The notes under the pieces: model-generated
Databases searched by the model: none
The model's input: the letters and a program-made list of their open reading frames with translations, nothing else
What the model was told of the DNA's origin: nothing
Shown here: in pieces, positions 52,692-62,527 of the stretch
Layout of the letters: each line of letters opens with the position of its first letter
How positions within the stretch are numbered: position 1 is the stretch's first letter
DNA from: Mycosarcoma maydis
Taxonomy: Eukaryota; Basidiomycota; Ustilaginomycetes; Ustilaginales
NCBI RefSeq assembly: GCF_000328475.2
Contig: NC_026496.1
Coordinates: 1 to 64,000, forward strand
DNA length: 64,000 nucleotides
Direction of reading: 5' to 3'
Translations under genes and position numbers: made by a program

Positions 52692-55600
52692 TCTTGTGTG
52701 GCTTCTGATAGATTGAGGCCATGCGGGAAATACACGTGCACATCTGATCCGGGTAGTGCGAGAATGCTTCCTCGCCGGCGAAACAAACTTGCGAGAGAAG
52801 AGAGATGGAGTGAGTCATCATACTTGGCTGAGATTAGTTTCGATTGAGTTGGATGCGATAAAAGGATCATAACTGTGTCCAGACAGGAGTGATTGCCTGA
52901 CGCGAACGGGCGCTTCTGGTTGAGAATGCCGTTGGAGACTTGGTAACGTGTGTCAGGCACGCGATGTCATTGCTATCACACAGGGAAGACAGGCCCAGCG
53001 CTTGATGTCATCACATGCTCGAGGACGGGAGATCGAACAGCATGCTGAGAAATCGTTTGCACAAAGACTAAGAACGTGAACAAACCGGCAGAGGTATGGA
53101 CTTTGACGGTTTCAGAGAGCGACGTAAAGGAGAAAGTGCGATCACGGCATGGGAGATCCTGCTCCTGTCCATGTCCTGTCAGCCGCGAAGTGATAGTCAG
53201 GTAACATGCGGGCCATTGCGCCAAGAGTTGGAATGTCATTGCTAGTACCGTCCAGAATTTGACGGCTTAATCCGTGAATGATAGAGGGCAACTAGAGGCG
53301 ATTTTCATGGAGTGCTGAATGGCTTCTCGCAACTCCAAGCAAAAATGTAAACATTCAACCACGATCTGGTGCAGGATATGCTTCCTTCCTTGATAGTCGA
53401 TGTTCCCAACTAAGCTAGGAGAACTGAGCTTGAAGTACAAGGGTTAGGGCGATCCGGAGTTGATTCGTTATTCTGCGACAGGAGCGTAGTATCTTGACAG
53501 GAAGGGCCAGGCAACTGACTGGAAGCGGGCCATTGGCCAAAACTCGATCAGGCGATCAATCACGAATACTGAGAGACTCGCCGGATGACTTGTTGTAGTT
53601 GTCGAAAAGTGCCTTGTTGGACAGTGCAGGTGGAAATTATTCCTGGCCTCTTTTTTTGGTATGTAATCGAGGGAACGTGTACACCTCGGCTGAATGCGAT
53701 TTCCCTAAAGGTCAGCGTCAGATCGAGGTGAGCGTTGACCCGGATTCGTGATTCGTCGCTTCAATCGTGAATAGTAAGTTACCTTGTGCCAAGATGGTCA
53801 CACGTCGTCATCATCGACATCATCCAGCGCGGATGCTCCGATCCTAGACCTTGCAATAATACCATGATTCCGCCGTTCGAATAGAGTACGCTGTATTCCA
53901 GAAAGCGACTAGGCGGATGAGCCGGTAATAGCCTTTGCCAACTCGGTGAGGAAATTGAAAAGTCTTTATCCCATATCAAGTGAGAATACATCGTATGGTT
54001 GGCTCTCTGGGGCATGCATGATCTTTGGTCTATCAAATTGACATTCGTGATTGTTCTCACCTGTTGATGGAATGGAAAACATCGCACAAGTCACATGACC
54101 TTGTTAACAATCACCAACAAAGTCTTGGCTGCAAGGCGAGTCGGGGCTACATTCGTGATTCATAGTGTGAGCCCAAGCACGTCGGCAAGTCAGCCAAGCG
54201 CCGCCGTACGGCAGAGAGGCTTGCGGGAAATTGTGGTACAAAGTACGAACCGCGGAGAATTTGGTGTTGAAATCGTGATTGAAATTTTGCACCCCCCATC
54301 TTCCAAGTTAACTAGAACTTTACAGATAAGTTAAACTCGAAAGTCACAAGTCGTGAGTGTTGCAGCTTGCAGAGTCACGAGTGTCAAGAAGGTGCAGCAA
54401 CCAATTCAAACCTCGCACAATACAGTCACGAGTACGGAGCTGCGGGGGTGCGTCAAGAAATTCGCCTAAGCGAGGCTCGTTTGGCGGCAGCTAGTCAGCT
54501 AGAAATTAAGTCGCTTGGCGACCCAGTTTGGACGCTTTCCAACTTGAACAGAGCAAGGTTGTGTTGAGTCTTTGTCGTTCGAAACCACGATTCGTGATTC
54601 GTGATGGTCTCTCTCTGTAGCTGGTCATCTTGTTCCGTAAGCGGAGGTCGAGCTCAGTCTGACGATAATTGGCGTCCTTGTCACCTCTAATGATGTTGCG
54701 AAGATTGCGAGGATCATCATCAAGCCCGGCAGAGTCATCGAACAACGTCAACGTCAGCTGCGCAATATGTTGCCAACTGGTTACGATAATGACTTAGTAT
54801 TGTGGTGCTCTCTGAATATGTTAAGAAGGGGTTGTCTAAACAAAAGATACACAGGCGACATCACACTTGCTCGTCATTCTCGCGTCTTGTGAATCCCGGA
54901 TTCGTTTTCGAATGACATAGCATCGTTTATCCCACCGACGCCCAACTTTCATCATCACAAGCAGCATTGTGATCACGGACGAAGTGAGAGACGTAACGGG
55001 TATTGTGGTTCTCTCGGCTGTGGATGTCGGTCAGCTTGTTGTGTAGTGCAACACCCAAACCGTTTTCAGCGTTGCAGGTTTGATTGGCGAGTACATCCAG
55101 TTGCTTGTTCTTCCGTCTTCAGACAGTGAAGTCAACCATGAATGGCACTGATCCGAAAAAATTTGACTGTGCTGCGTGATTTTTTAGAATCGTGAATCCT
55201 CCTGCACCACTCAGGTGCTCACGCTAAAATTCTGTCTGGCTCTGCCGCATGTGCTCTTTTTTGCTTTTTTTTTTCTTTTTTTCTTTTTTAAAAAAACTCT
55301 CATCTTCTTGCCGTGGGTTCGTTCGCAGCCTCTCGCCGTACGAAGGAGCAAACATCAGGGGAAGAAATTAATTTCTCTATCGCCGGCTCATCCGACTGTT
55401 CTGTCCCTCAGCCACGTTCGATTCATCGTCTGTTTCTGTCTTCGAGCTGCATCGGTCCCTCCGTGCTCTTGAGCGTCCTCTGTTAGTCTGCCAGTTACCA
55501 TGGTACTGGCTAGCGCCGTCCGGTCAAGTTGGTCCGTTTCTGCGTTTTGCAGCCAGCTGGTCAGCCAATCGTGAACGAATTGAATCGAGTCGTCAACAAG

Positions 55601-55819
55601 TTTTGTCGGCCTCCAATTAAATAGTCCATCACCCTCTTCTCAATCGCGCTCATCTCTCATGTCTTCTGAGAAGCCATCACTCCTCACTTGTCTCTCACGA
55701 CCTCCTTCCGACCCACCATCCTTGCTCTGTCGACGCTGGTTCCGCCTATCGGCTAATCCGGAGGCATCGCTTACTAGCTGATCCTGCCCTCGCCCATCCC
55801 CCAAACACAGATCGCTACC
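52692..55819. other. Long intergenic region, no supported gene
   Basis: 3.1 kb between two plus-strand genes, the longest gene-free stretch of the window. Heptamer copies lie at about 53745-53770, 54130-54165 and 54585-54605. A pyrimidine-rich tract with long T runs (55255-55290), followed by CT-rich sequence up to 55800, probably represents the promoter and 5' UTR of the transporter gene. Open frames of up to about 100 codons show no domain. Confidence 0.5.
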
Positions 55820-57811
55820 ATGTCTCAGCCTCAGACCGAGATGTTGTCTGCATCTTCGGATGCCAACTCTAGCGAGCGCCAGTCATCCACGCCTTCAACT
55901 CAGTCCAACGACCACAATCATGCTGGCCCCAACCCAGCTCAGGCTCAGGTCCTGGACGAGACGCTCTTCCCTGCCGATTCGTATACCCGCGACACAAAAA
56001 CTTACTGGGCCGATCTTCCCTTCTGGGAAAAGACCAAATGGATCAACGCACAGTCCAATCAGGAAGCACGTCGAGAGCTCGGTGAGATCGGTAGCATGTT
56101 TAAGAGCGATCCGCTCTCCCCTTTGCGCGCCTACTACAACAACTACGTCATCACTGGTCTCGGTCTCTTCGTCGAGGGCTACACGCTCTTCTCCATTGGC
56201 AACCTCTCACCTCTCTTCAAGGCGGTCTGGCCACAATGCTGGAAGAACTACACCGTCTGCGATGAAGGCTGGCTCCACGCCATCGACTACCTCGAGATCG
56301 TTGGTATCATCGTTGGTCAGATCCTCGTCGGTATCGAAGGTGACTGGATCGGCCGTCGATTTGGCATGGTCCAGGATGCGCTCATCATGACTCTCGGTTC
56401 CGTAATGTTGACCGCCATGTGGGGCACTTCGCTCAACGGCTGGATTATCTGCTACGCCTGGTCTGTCTTTATCTACGGCATCGGTGTTGGTGGTGAATAC
56501 CCCATGACTTCGACCCGCGCCATGGAGGGCACTGGCACCGGCCGCGCTGCCACTACTGGTGATCGAATGCACCGTGGTCGTAAGGTCGCCCTTTCCTTCC
56601 TCATGCAGGGCTGGGGTCAGCTCGCCAACCAAGCCGTCCTCATCATTGGTCTGCTCATCTTCCACGGCTCACTCAGTGCTCCGTATTCCACGACGTCGAC
56701 TCAGTGGACCTTCCGTGTTCAGTTCGGCATCATTGCCGTATTCACCCTCTATCTCGCCTACATTCGATACTATCGCATGAAGTACCAGGACGCTGCGCTC
56801 AAGAACGCCAAGAAGCGCCTCAATACGTCGGGCTACGACGTCAAGTCGCTCAAGCTCTCGCTCAGTCACTACTGGCATCGTCTCGTTGGCACCGCCGGTG
56901 GTTGGTTCGCCAACGACTTCTTCTTCTACGGCAACAAGATCTTCTCCGGCGTCTTTATCAATATTATCACGGGCGGCAGCGGTAGTCTCGAGACCACCTG
57001 GCTCTACAACCTGTACAATATCATCATTTCGCTCGCCGGCTACTACCTTGCGGCTCTGCTCATGGATCACAAGCAGTACGGCCGCAAGTGGATGCAAGCC
57101 AACGGATTTATTGCCGACTTTATCCTTTTCATCATTGGTGCTTCGCTCTTCGGCCCGCTCACCCAGCCTGGCGGCGGTATCAAGGCATTCCAGGCGATCT
57201 ACTTCCTTTCGTCGTTCTTCAACCAGTTTGGTCCCAACTCGACCACCTTCTTGCTCGCTGCCGAGGTGTTCCCAGCTTCGATCCGTGCCACTTCGCACGG
57301 TGTAGCAGCTGCCGTTGGTAAGCTGGGTGCACTTGCGCCCGCCATTCTGTACAACTACATTGACAACCATACCAAGTTTTGGGTGGTTTCGTGGTTCGGT
57401 CTGCTCGGCTGGGTGCTTACCATGGTATTCATTCCGGACACCACTGGTCTCGATTTGCGAGAGCAGGAGCGCTACTGGGAGTGTGTGGTGCAGGGTCGTG
57501 AGCAGGACTACCACGGAGTCGCCATCCACCCGCGCCACCTTTCCTTCTACGAACGTGTAGTGCTCAAACGCCACCGCTACTACGATCCAGAGCTCGACCG
57601 TCAGCAAAAGATGCGCGAACTCGAGGCGCACTTCCACTCGAGCAAGAACGAGAAGGGGGGCGACGACGAGTTCCCCACTGACGACTTGATGGAGGCTGAT
57701 CTCCAGCTCTACTTCCAATCACTCGCTGACGGTCAGAACAAGAAGCTGCAACCGCAACCATCGCAACCTCAGCAACCTTCCAAGCTTGCCGAGATCGAAA
57801 AGAGGTTGTGA
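55820..57811 (+). CDS. MFS symporter, phosphate:H+ (PHS/Pho84-like) family
   Basis: An unspliced frame of 663 residues from the ATG at 55820, just after a CT-rich leader. A hydrophilic N-terminus of about 100 residues precedes 12 membrane segments in two halves. Landmarks: GLGLFVEGYTLFSIGNLSP in TM1, GDWIGRRFGM (MFS motif between TM2 and TM3), GIGVGGEYPMTSTRA in TM4, matching the GVGGDYPLSAT signature of phosphate symporters, and FFNQFGPNSTTFLLAAEVFP and RATSHGVAAAVGKLGA in the second half. A long cytosolic C-terminus of about 120 residues ends in Gln/Pro repeats. Expected at the plasma membrane, importing phosphate or a related organic anion with protons. GEYP in place of GDYP leaves the substrate open. 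Confidence 0.88.
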   Translation: MSQPQTEMLSASSDANSSERQSSTPSTQSNDHNHAGPNPAQAQVLDETLFPADSYTRDTKTYWADLPFWEKTKWINAQSNQEARRELGEIGSMFKSDPLSPLRAYYNNYVITGLGLFVEGYTLFSIGNLSPLFKAVWPQCWKNYTVCDEGWLHAIDYLEIVGIIVGQILVGIEGDWIGRRFGMVQDALIMTLGSVMLTAMWGTSLNGWIICYAWSVFIYGIGVGGEYPMTSTRAMEGTGTGRAATTGDRMHRGRKVALSFLMQGWGQLANQAVLIIGLLIFHGSLSAPYSTTSTQWTFRVQFGIIAVFTLYLAYIRYYRMKYQDAALKNAKKRLNTSGYDVKSLKLSLSHYWHRLVGTAGGWFANDFFFYGNKIFSGVFINIITGGSGSLETTWLYNLYNIIISLAGYYLAALLMDHKQYGRKWMQANGFIADFILFIIGASLFGPLTQPGGGIKAFQAIYFLSSFFNQFGPNSTTFLLAAEVFPASIRATSHGVAAAVGKLGALAPAILYNYIDNHTKFWVVSWFGLLGWVLTMVFIPDTTGLDLREQERYWECVVQGREQDYHGVAIHPRHLSFYERVVLKRHRYYDPELDRQQKMRELEAHFHSSKNEKGGDDEFPTDDLMEADLQLYFQSLADGQNKKLQPQPSQPQQPSKLAEIEKRL

Positions 57812-58770
57812 TGGCGTTTGCTTGCCCGTTTCGGATCGTATCGCTATAGACACTCTACGCCACGTTCACGTATGGCTTTTGCTTTAATCTCAGTTTGATC
57901 TTGATCGTTTTTTTTTTCACCTGTGAGACGAGATATCGCGCGTGATATTCACGATTACATCCGCGTTTGTGGTTCCTGTGTGTCATTCACGATTTCGGGA
58001 TTCTGTGCTGTTTCTGTAGTGTGGTCACTGACTGTATGGTCGGATGTTAAGAGGATGAGAGCGGTGTTTAGGGTATGTGGTTGCAACTTTGACGCGTCCA
58101 GCTTACTATAAGAAGCTACGGTAACCGAGTTGGTTAAGGTTGCAAACTAGCCTGTTTGAGAGTTATGCTGTTGGCAACACAATTCGAATCCGAGTGGGGA
58201 TTGGATTACTCGATGGGGATTTTGGGAAAGGCATTTGGGTGAGCATCAGTGAAGAAGTCGGCTTGGCCGACGCACCTAGGCTCTAGGTCAAGTATGCAGA
58301 ATGACTTCGACTCTGCTCCCCCAGGGACAGATCCTGGTAAGTTCTTGCTCTCTTTCTCTCTTCCCTCGCTCCTACAGTTTATAACTCAAGACCTGCGTCA
58401 TGCGCGTTGCTCTCAATGAAAGGCACAGTTGTAAGTCAAGGAATCCAGGGTCTGAGGCTGAACGCACTGCCGTAGCGAGGCGACGCTTAGTAGCTTCGTA
58501 ATTTTTTTATGAATTTTGGCGCTCAGTTTTACTGACATACAAGTGACGAGGATTTCTGTATCTTTCGCAGCTCAGAGACATGTAGGTCTGAAAGCCATAC
58601 AGGTTTGGACCTGATTCACGATCTGGTCTAGGGAGCGCTTTTTAAGACAGATTCGACTCGAGAGACAACTCAGCCAGATGGACACACAGGCATCACAGAC
58701 ATGGACGGGTTGGTATAAGAACGAGATTGACATGGCACCGAGGGCGGACGTCACCTGAGGCACGTCGAGA
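57812..58770. other. Convergent intergenic region with tRNA-like string
   Basis: 959 bp between the stop codons of the transporter and Ubc2 genes. A T-run (57909-57920) may be part of the transporter 3' end. A tRNA-like, A-box/B-box-bearing string lies at about 58115-58195 (listed separately). No coding frame is supported. Confidence 0.5.
58115..58195 (+). other. Degenerate tRNA-like element
   Basis: Contains TAACCGAGTTGGTTAAGG, close to the A-box/D-arm of class II (Leu/Ser) tRNAs, and about 50 bp later AATTCGAATCC, close to the B-box/T-loop. A GTTGC/GCAAC pairing lies in between. The acceptor stem and the T-stem do not pair, so it is not a functional tRNA as it stands. It may be a tRNA pseudogene or tRNA-derived repeat. 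Confidence 0.4.
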
Positions 58771-61260
58771 TCAGACGGTAGCCATCGGCGCGGAAGCTGA
58801 ATGCGCGGACGGATGGTCGTGTGTCAAACTGCTGTCGTACGACGGCGAGCCGGCCACGGCTGTGACGGACTCTGCCGCATGCATCAAGCGCGAATCCGGG
58901 ACGGGCGTCGCAGACAAAGCAGTGGTCGACGCCGACTTGCCCAACGATCCGCTGGCGGCCGAGGAAAGCTTGCCAATGTACCAGCTGGGGACCCAGCCCC
59001 TGGCGTGCGCATCTCGCTCCTGTACGCAATATGACCAGTGGTTGTACCGCTTGAATACGCGCAGACGCTCGTCCTTGCGCAGATCCAGATCGCCCTCGCC
59101 ACTCTGGTAATCCATGAGCATGATCCCCGGCGTGCTGGTGCTCGTAATCAGCGCCGGCGGAATCGCCGCACGCTTGGCATCCAGCTTGGCTCCGCTGCTC
59201 GATGCCGTGGGCGTGCTCGGGTTCGAGATGGTGCTTGCACCCGACCGCACATGCGACATCGACGCCGCCTCGGCTTCCACAATGCTCCCCAGAGGTCGAC
59301 TTGTCTCGAGCAGACACCCGGCAGGCACCCATCCAGACGCATGCTCGGCTCGGTAGTTCGAGTAGGTGACTCCATCATCATCCGCCGAACTCGCTTCGCT
59401 CGCCGGGACGCTATACACCACGTCCCCTGCACCGTCTTGCTTTGCGTCTCGTTGCACGATCCACCACCCTTTGGCCTTGTTGATCACGACAAACGTATCG
59501 CCCACATTCACGTCAAACTCGTCATCGCGCTCGGGCATGTATGGGTAGATGGCCACCGCGTATGTTCTCGCCACCTTGTTGCGTTCGGGCAAGTCGGCAG
59601 CCGGTCCAACTTCCACCGGGTTCGAAGCGTTGGTGACGAGCGCACCCGGCGGCGGTGTTCCTGCAATCACACGACGTCGGTCGGCACGCGGCGCGCTTCG
59701 CTTCTTGGTAGCGGACGAACCACCGTCGGTTTCGCGTTCCTGAAGCTTCGAGGCTGCCTTTGCCTCGGCGATCGCAATGGGCGATTTTACGTCGCGGATG
59801 TGACGAAGCATAAAGACAGGGCTCTGTTCGTTTTCCTTGAGCTTCTGAAACAGAAGCAGAGGTTTTTCGTCGTAGCTGAGACACCGCTCCGTCTTGCCGT
59901 AGCAGATAAAGAGCGCGTACTTGCGCCAGTCGTCGTTGATCTTGTACTTTTTGAGCGCTGCTGGGAGCACCTTATAGCATGGGTCGTCGAGAGTGACGCG
60001 AAACGACTTGTACGGGTTGCTGTCGGAGGATGCCGTGGTAGCAGCCGCTGCAGAAGCGGCTGGCGATGCCGACAACGAAGAGCCCGAGGCAGCGACCGTC
60101 GAAAATTTGGGCTTCGGTTCCGACACGGTCGTCGCTGCGGCGTCTTTGATGCGATCGTCGCGTTCGGTTGCTGCGCTGACAGTGGTGGCGTTGATGGAGC
60201 CGCTGCTTCCAGTATTGGAAAAGAGAGATGAGCCACTGGTAGACGACAGAGCAGCGGATGCACCCACGGAGCCTGCACGCGGTCGAGCAGAGCCAGCGGC
60301 GTCTGGATGTGCAAGCGAGTTCTGATGCGCAAGCCGACGGGTCGGACTCACCATCGAGGTGGAACCGGCACTGGATGGCGGTTGCTGCTGAGGGAAAGCA
60401 GGCTGAGATCCGAGTGATGTGGGAGTGACCGAGGGAGTAATCTGCGTTGGCGAAACATCTCCTGTGGGCACTGTATTGGACGCGCTGGCCGCATACATGT
60501 GTGCGGCAGTAGTGGGTGTCATGGGCGCGGCACCACCGATACTATTAGACCTGGACGACTTGACGGTGGTTGGTTTGAAGCCGCTCATGGCTTGTGAGCC
60601 GCCATATGTGAAGCCGGTTCGAGTGGGAGAGACAAGACCAGCAAAGTTGCGCGAAGTGGGCGATTCCATGGGCAAGCTGGATGCGGCTGAGGAAGCCAGA
60701 TCGGAATTTGAGCCGAAGGCGGACGTGGTGGCGCTGCTCTCACTGGAACGATGCGCGGAGAGCGAGTTGGAAACAAGGGTGATGGGCGTGTCAATGGAAT
60801 GCGCCTTGACTCCGACGTGCCTTGCTACGGACGCCATGTCCTGCTGGAAGCGAACGAGATAGTCTGCGAGTCGCAGGATCTGCGATTCCAAGAGACGAAT
60901 GCGATCGTCGCGTTGACGTAGCGCAGTAGACATGTGAGCTGTGCTGAGCGTGTTGGTGGCATGTTCTTGCGCCTCGATTGACTTGGGAATCCAGTCGCCT
61001 TCTTGGATGGGGATGTCAAACTGCTGCTTGAGACGGTAGATGGCAGCAAGGAGCGCGAGGCGCTGACCTATGGTGACGACGCCGATATCCCTGAGAGCTT
61101 CGTCGTCGAGCAGAACAAGCACATCGCCAGTGATGCCGTTTGACTTGAAGTCTCTTGCATACTTGGAAAGACCGACGGAGGAGAGCCAGTCTACGACCTG
61201 CTGCTCGGACCACTTGTTGACATGAACTGTCGGTGACGACTTTGGGCTTTGAGAGGACAT
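58771..61260 (-). CDS. ubc2: Ubc2/Ste50-type MAPK adaptor (SAM-RA-SH3-SH3)
   Basis: 829 residues from the ATG at 61260 (MSSQSPKSSP); the frame before it has only a TTG. SAM domain at about 16-80 (KWSEQQVVDWLSSVGLSKYA, LVLLDDEALRDIGV). A long Ser/Thr/Ala-rich linker follows. The Ras-association domain lies at about 420-490 (FRVTLDDPCYKVLPAALKKY, RKYALFICYG, LRHIRDVKSPI). The first SH3 is at about 563-650 (YAVAIYPYMPERDDEFDVNVGD, GWVPAGCLLE), and the second at about 715-760 (MLMDYQSGEGDLDLRKDERL, GWVPSWYIGKL). SAM plus RA alone is Ste50; the added C-terminal SH3 pair is the basidiomycete Ubc2 plan. In Ustilago maydis Ubc2 links Ras to the pheromone MAPK cascade and is needed for filamentation and virulence (established knowledge). 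The upstream region carries three microsatellites. Confidence 0.93.
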   Translation of the reverse strand: MSSQSPKSSPTVHVNKWSEQQVVDWLSSVGLSKYARDFKSNGITGDVLVLLDDEALRDIGVVTIGQRLALLAAIYRLKQQFDIPIQEGDWIPKSIEAQEHATNTLSTAHMSTALRQRDDRIRLLESQILRLADYLVRFQQDMASVARHVGVKAHSIDTPITLVSNSLSAHRSSESSATTSAFGSNSDLASSAASSLPMESPTSRNFAGLVSPTRTGFTYGGSQAMSGFKPTTVKSSRSNSIGGAAPMTPTTAAHMYAASASNTVPTGDVSPTQITPSVTPTSLGSQPAFPQQQPPSSAGSTSMVSPTRRLAHQNSLAHPDAAGSARPRAGSVGASAALSSTSGSSLFSNTGSSGSINATTVSAATERDDRIKDAAATTVSEPKPKFSTVAASGSSLSASPAASAAAATTASSDSNPYKSFRVTLDDPCYKVLPAALKKYKINDDWRKYALFICYGKTERCLSYDEKPLLLFQKLKENEQSPVFMLRHIRDVKSPIAIAEAKAASKLQERETDGGSSATKKRSAPRADRRRVIAGTPPPGALVTNASNPVEVGPAADLPERNKVARTYAVAIYPYMPERDDEFDVNVGDTFVVINKAKGWWIVQRDAKQDGAGDVVYSVPASEASSADDDGVTYSNYRAEHASGWVPAGCLLETSRPLGSIVEAEAASMSHVRSGASTISNPSTPTASSSGAKLDAKRAAIPPALITSTSTPGIMLMDYQSGEGDLDLRKDERLRVFKRYNHWSYCVQERDAHARGWVPSWYIGKLSSAASGSLGKSASTTALSATPVPDSRLMHAAESVTAVAGSPSYDSSLTHDHPSAHSASAPMATV

Positions 61261-61310
61261 GGTTGGCGGAAGAGGCTGAGAATCAGGGAAGCGCTCGTAC
61301 CGGGTAGGTG

Positions 61311-61350
61311 CTGTGCTGTGCTGTGCTGTGCTGTGCTGTGCTGTGCTGCT
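61311..61350. repeat. Pentamer microsatellite (GCTGT) x7 plus GCTGC
   Basis: Eight 5-bp steps, the last one varied. It lies 51 bp upstream of the ubc2 ATG, probably in its 5' UTR. Confidence 0.95.
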
Positions 61351-61550
61351 CTGCTTAGATGAATTGCGACGAGGAGAGGGAGAGGACTGGTTCAGCTGTA
61401 CGAAGTGGTTCAAGACGATCGGTCAATGGCAACGAGCGTCATCTTGACCGCTGATGAAATAGAAGAAAGGAGCGGCGTAGATATGGGCGAGCAGAAAGAT
61501 GGACGAGCGTGCGTGCTCTAGCCGAAGACTTGTGCTCCGATGTGAGCCGA

Positions 61551-61577
61551 GTCGAATCGAGTCGAGTCGAGTCGAGT
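61551..61577. repeat. Pentamer microsatellite (GTCGA)n
   Basis: About five units of GTCGA, one with A for G, about 300 bp upstream of the ubc2 ATG. Confidence 0.9.
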
Positions 61578-61702
61578 GGAGCCAAACGTATTGAAATAGG
61601 GCGTTAGAGGAGCCTAAGATGAGACCGACAGAGAGGCTGACAACGATGAGCGTGTGCAAGCGGTGATCGTGTCAGAGCGAACGTGACCCGGAGCGAAGCG
61701 GA

Positions 61703-61790
61703 CGATGTGATGAGATGTGATGTGATGAGATGTGATAAGATGTGATGGAATGGAATGGAACGGGTGAATGGATGAAAGGATGAAAGGTTG
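61703..61790. repeat. Imperfect pentamer repeat (GATGT/GATGA/GGAAT)
   Basis: A purine-rich stretch of mixed GATGT, GATGA and TGGAA units about 450-530 bp upstream of the ubc2 ATG. Confidence 0.85.
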
Positions 61791-62527
61791 AATGGGTAAA
61801 TCGTCAACCGTGAAGCGTGAATGACTTGCAAGACTAGGATGAACCAAAGAACACATCGCATGCTTGCTGCGCTGCACCCTTAAATCGAAATCGCCCAGCC
61901 AGGCTGCTGCAGCCGACGCCAGCGCCGCCGCCTTGCTTGCGAATCGTGAATCGCGTTCAAGTGTGAATCACGAATCACGAATTGGAATCGTGATTAATCG
62001 CGAGTAGCTAATTAACTTAGTGAATCTTGTTGACAAACCTCACATTCGTGATTAAGTTGGCATTAATCGTTCATCACCGTCGTGCGTGCACCACACAAGA
62101 CACGAACCCGAGAATCGCGACACTCACGACTCACGACTCTGGACTCGTGACTAAGTTACTCTTACATGGGTGATTCAACCGCGATTTGTGATTCACCAAC
62201 CATGCATAACGCATGAGTGTGATACACAAATGCAGCGTGCACGGCGGGCTTTAATTGATATTCACTTTGTATTTGTTCCACGTTCGACTCGTGACTGTGG
62301 TGTTCGTGTCTCTCAAGTTGGAAGCCCGAAACGACGCTTTCGGTACGCGTTCGGGTCAGTGAATCGGCTCAATTACCAAATCTCAACAGCCATTCGCAAG
62401 TCCCCACCCGAAGTTTCAACTCAATAGAGATGGCCAAGCATCATCATGCCTTCAACGTGCATTCGCTGATAGCAACAGGCAAAACATTGATACAGTCTGT
62501 GATTCACGATTGACATTCGGGATCACA

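Larger units (their letters stand above)
61261..62527. other. Intergenic with microsatellites and heptamer copies
   Basis: 1.3 kb upstream of ubc2 and downstream of the Rsc9-like gene, both on the minus strand. It contains the three pentamer repeats listed separately near ubc2, and heptamer motif copies at 61960-61995, 62120-62155 and 62498-62512. No coding frame is supported. Confidence 0.5.
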
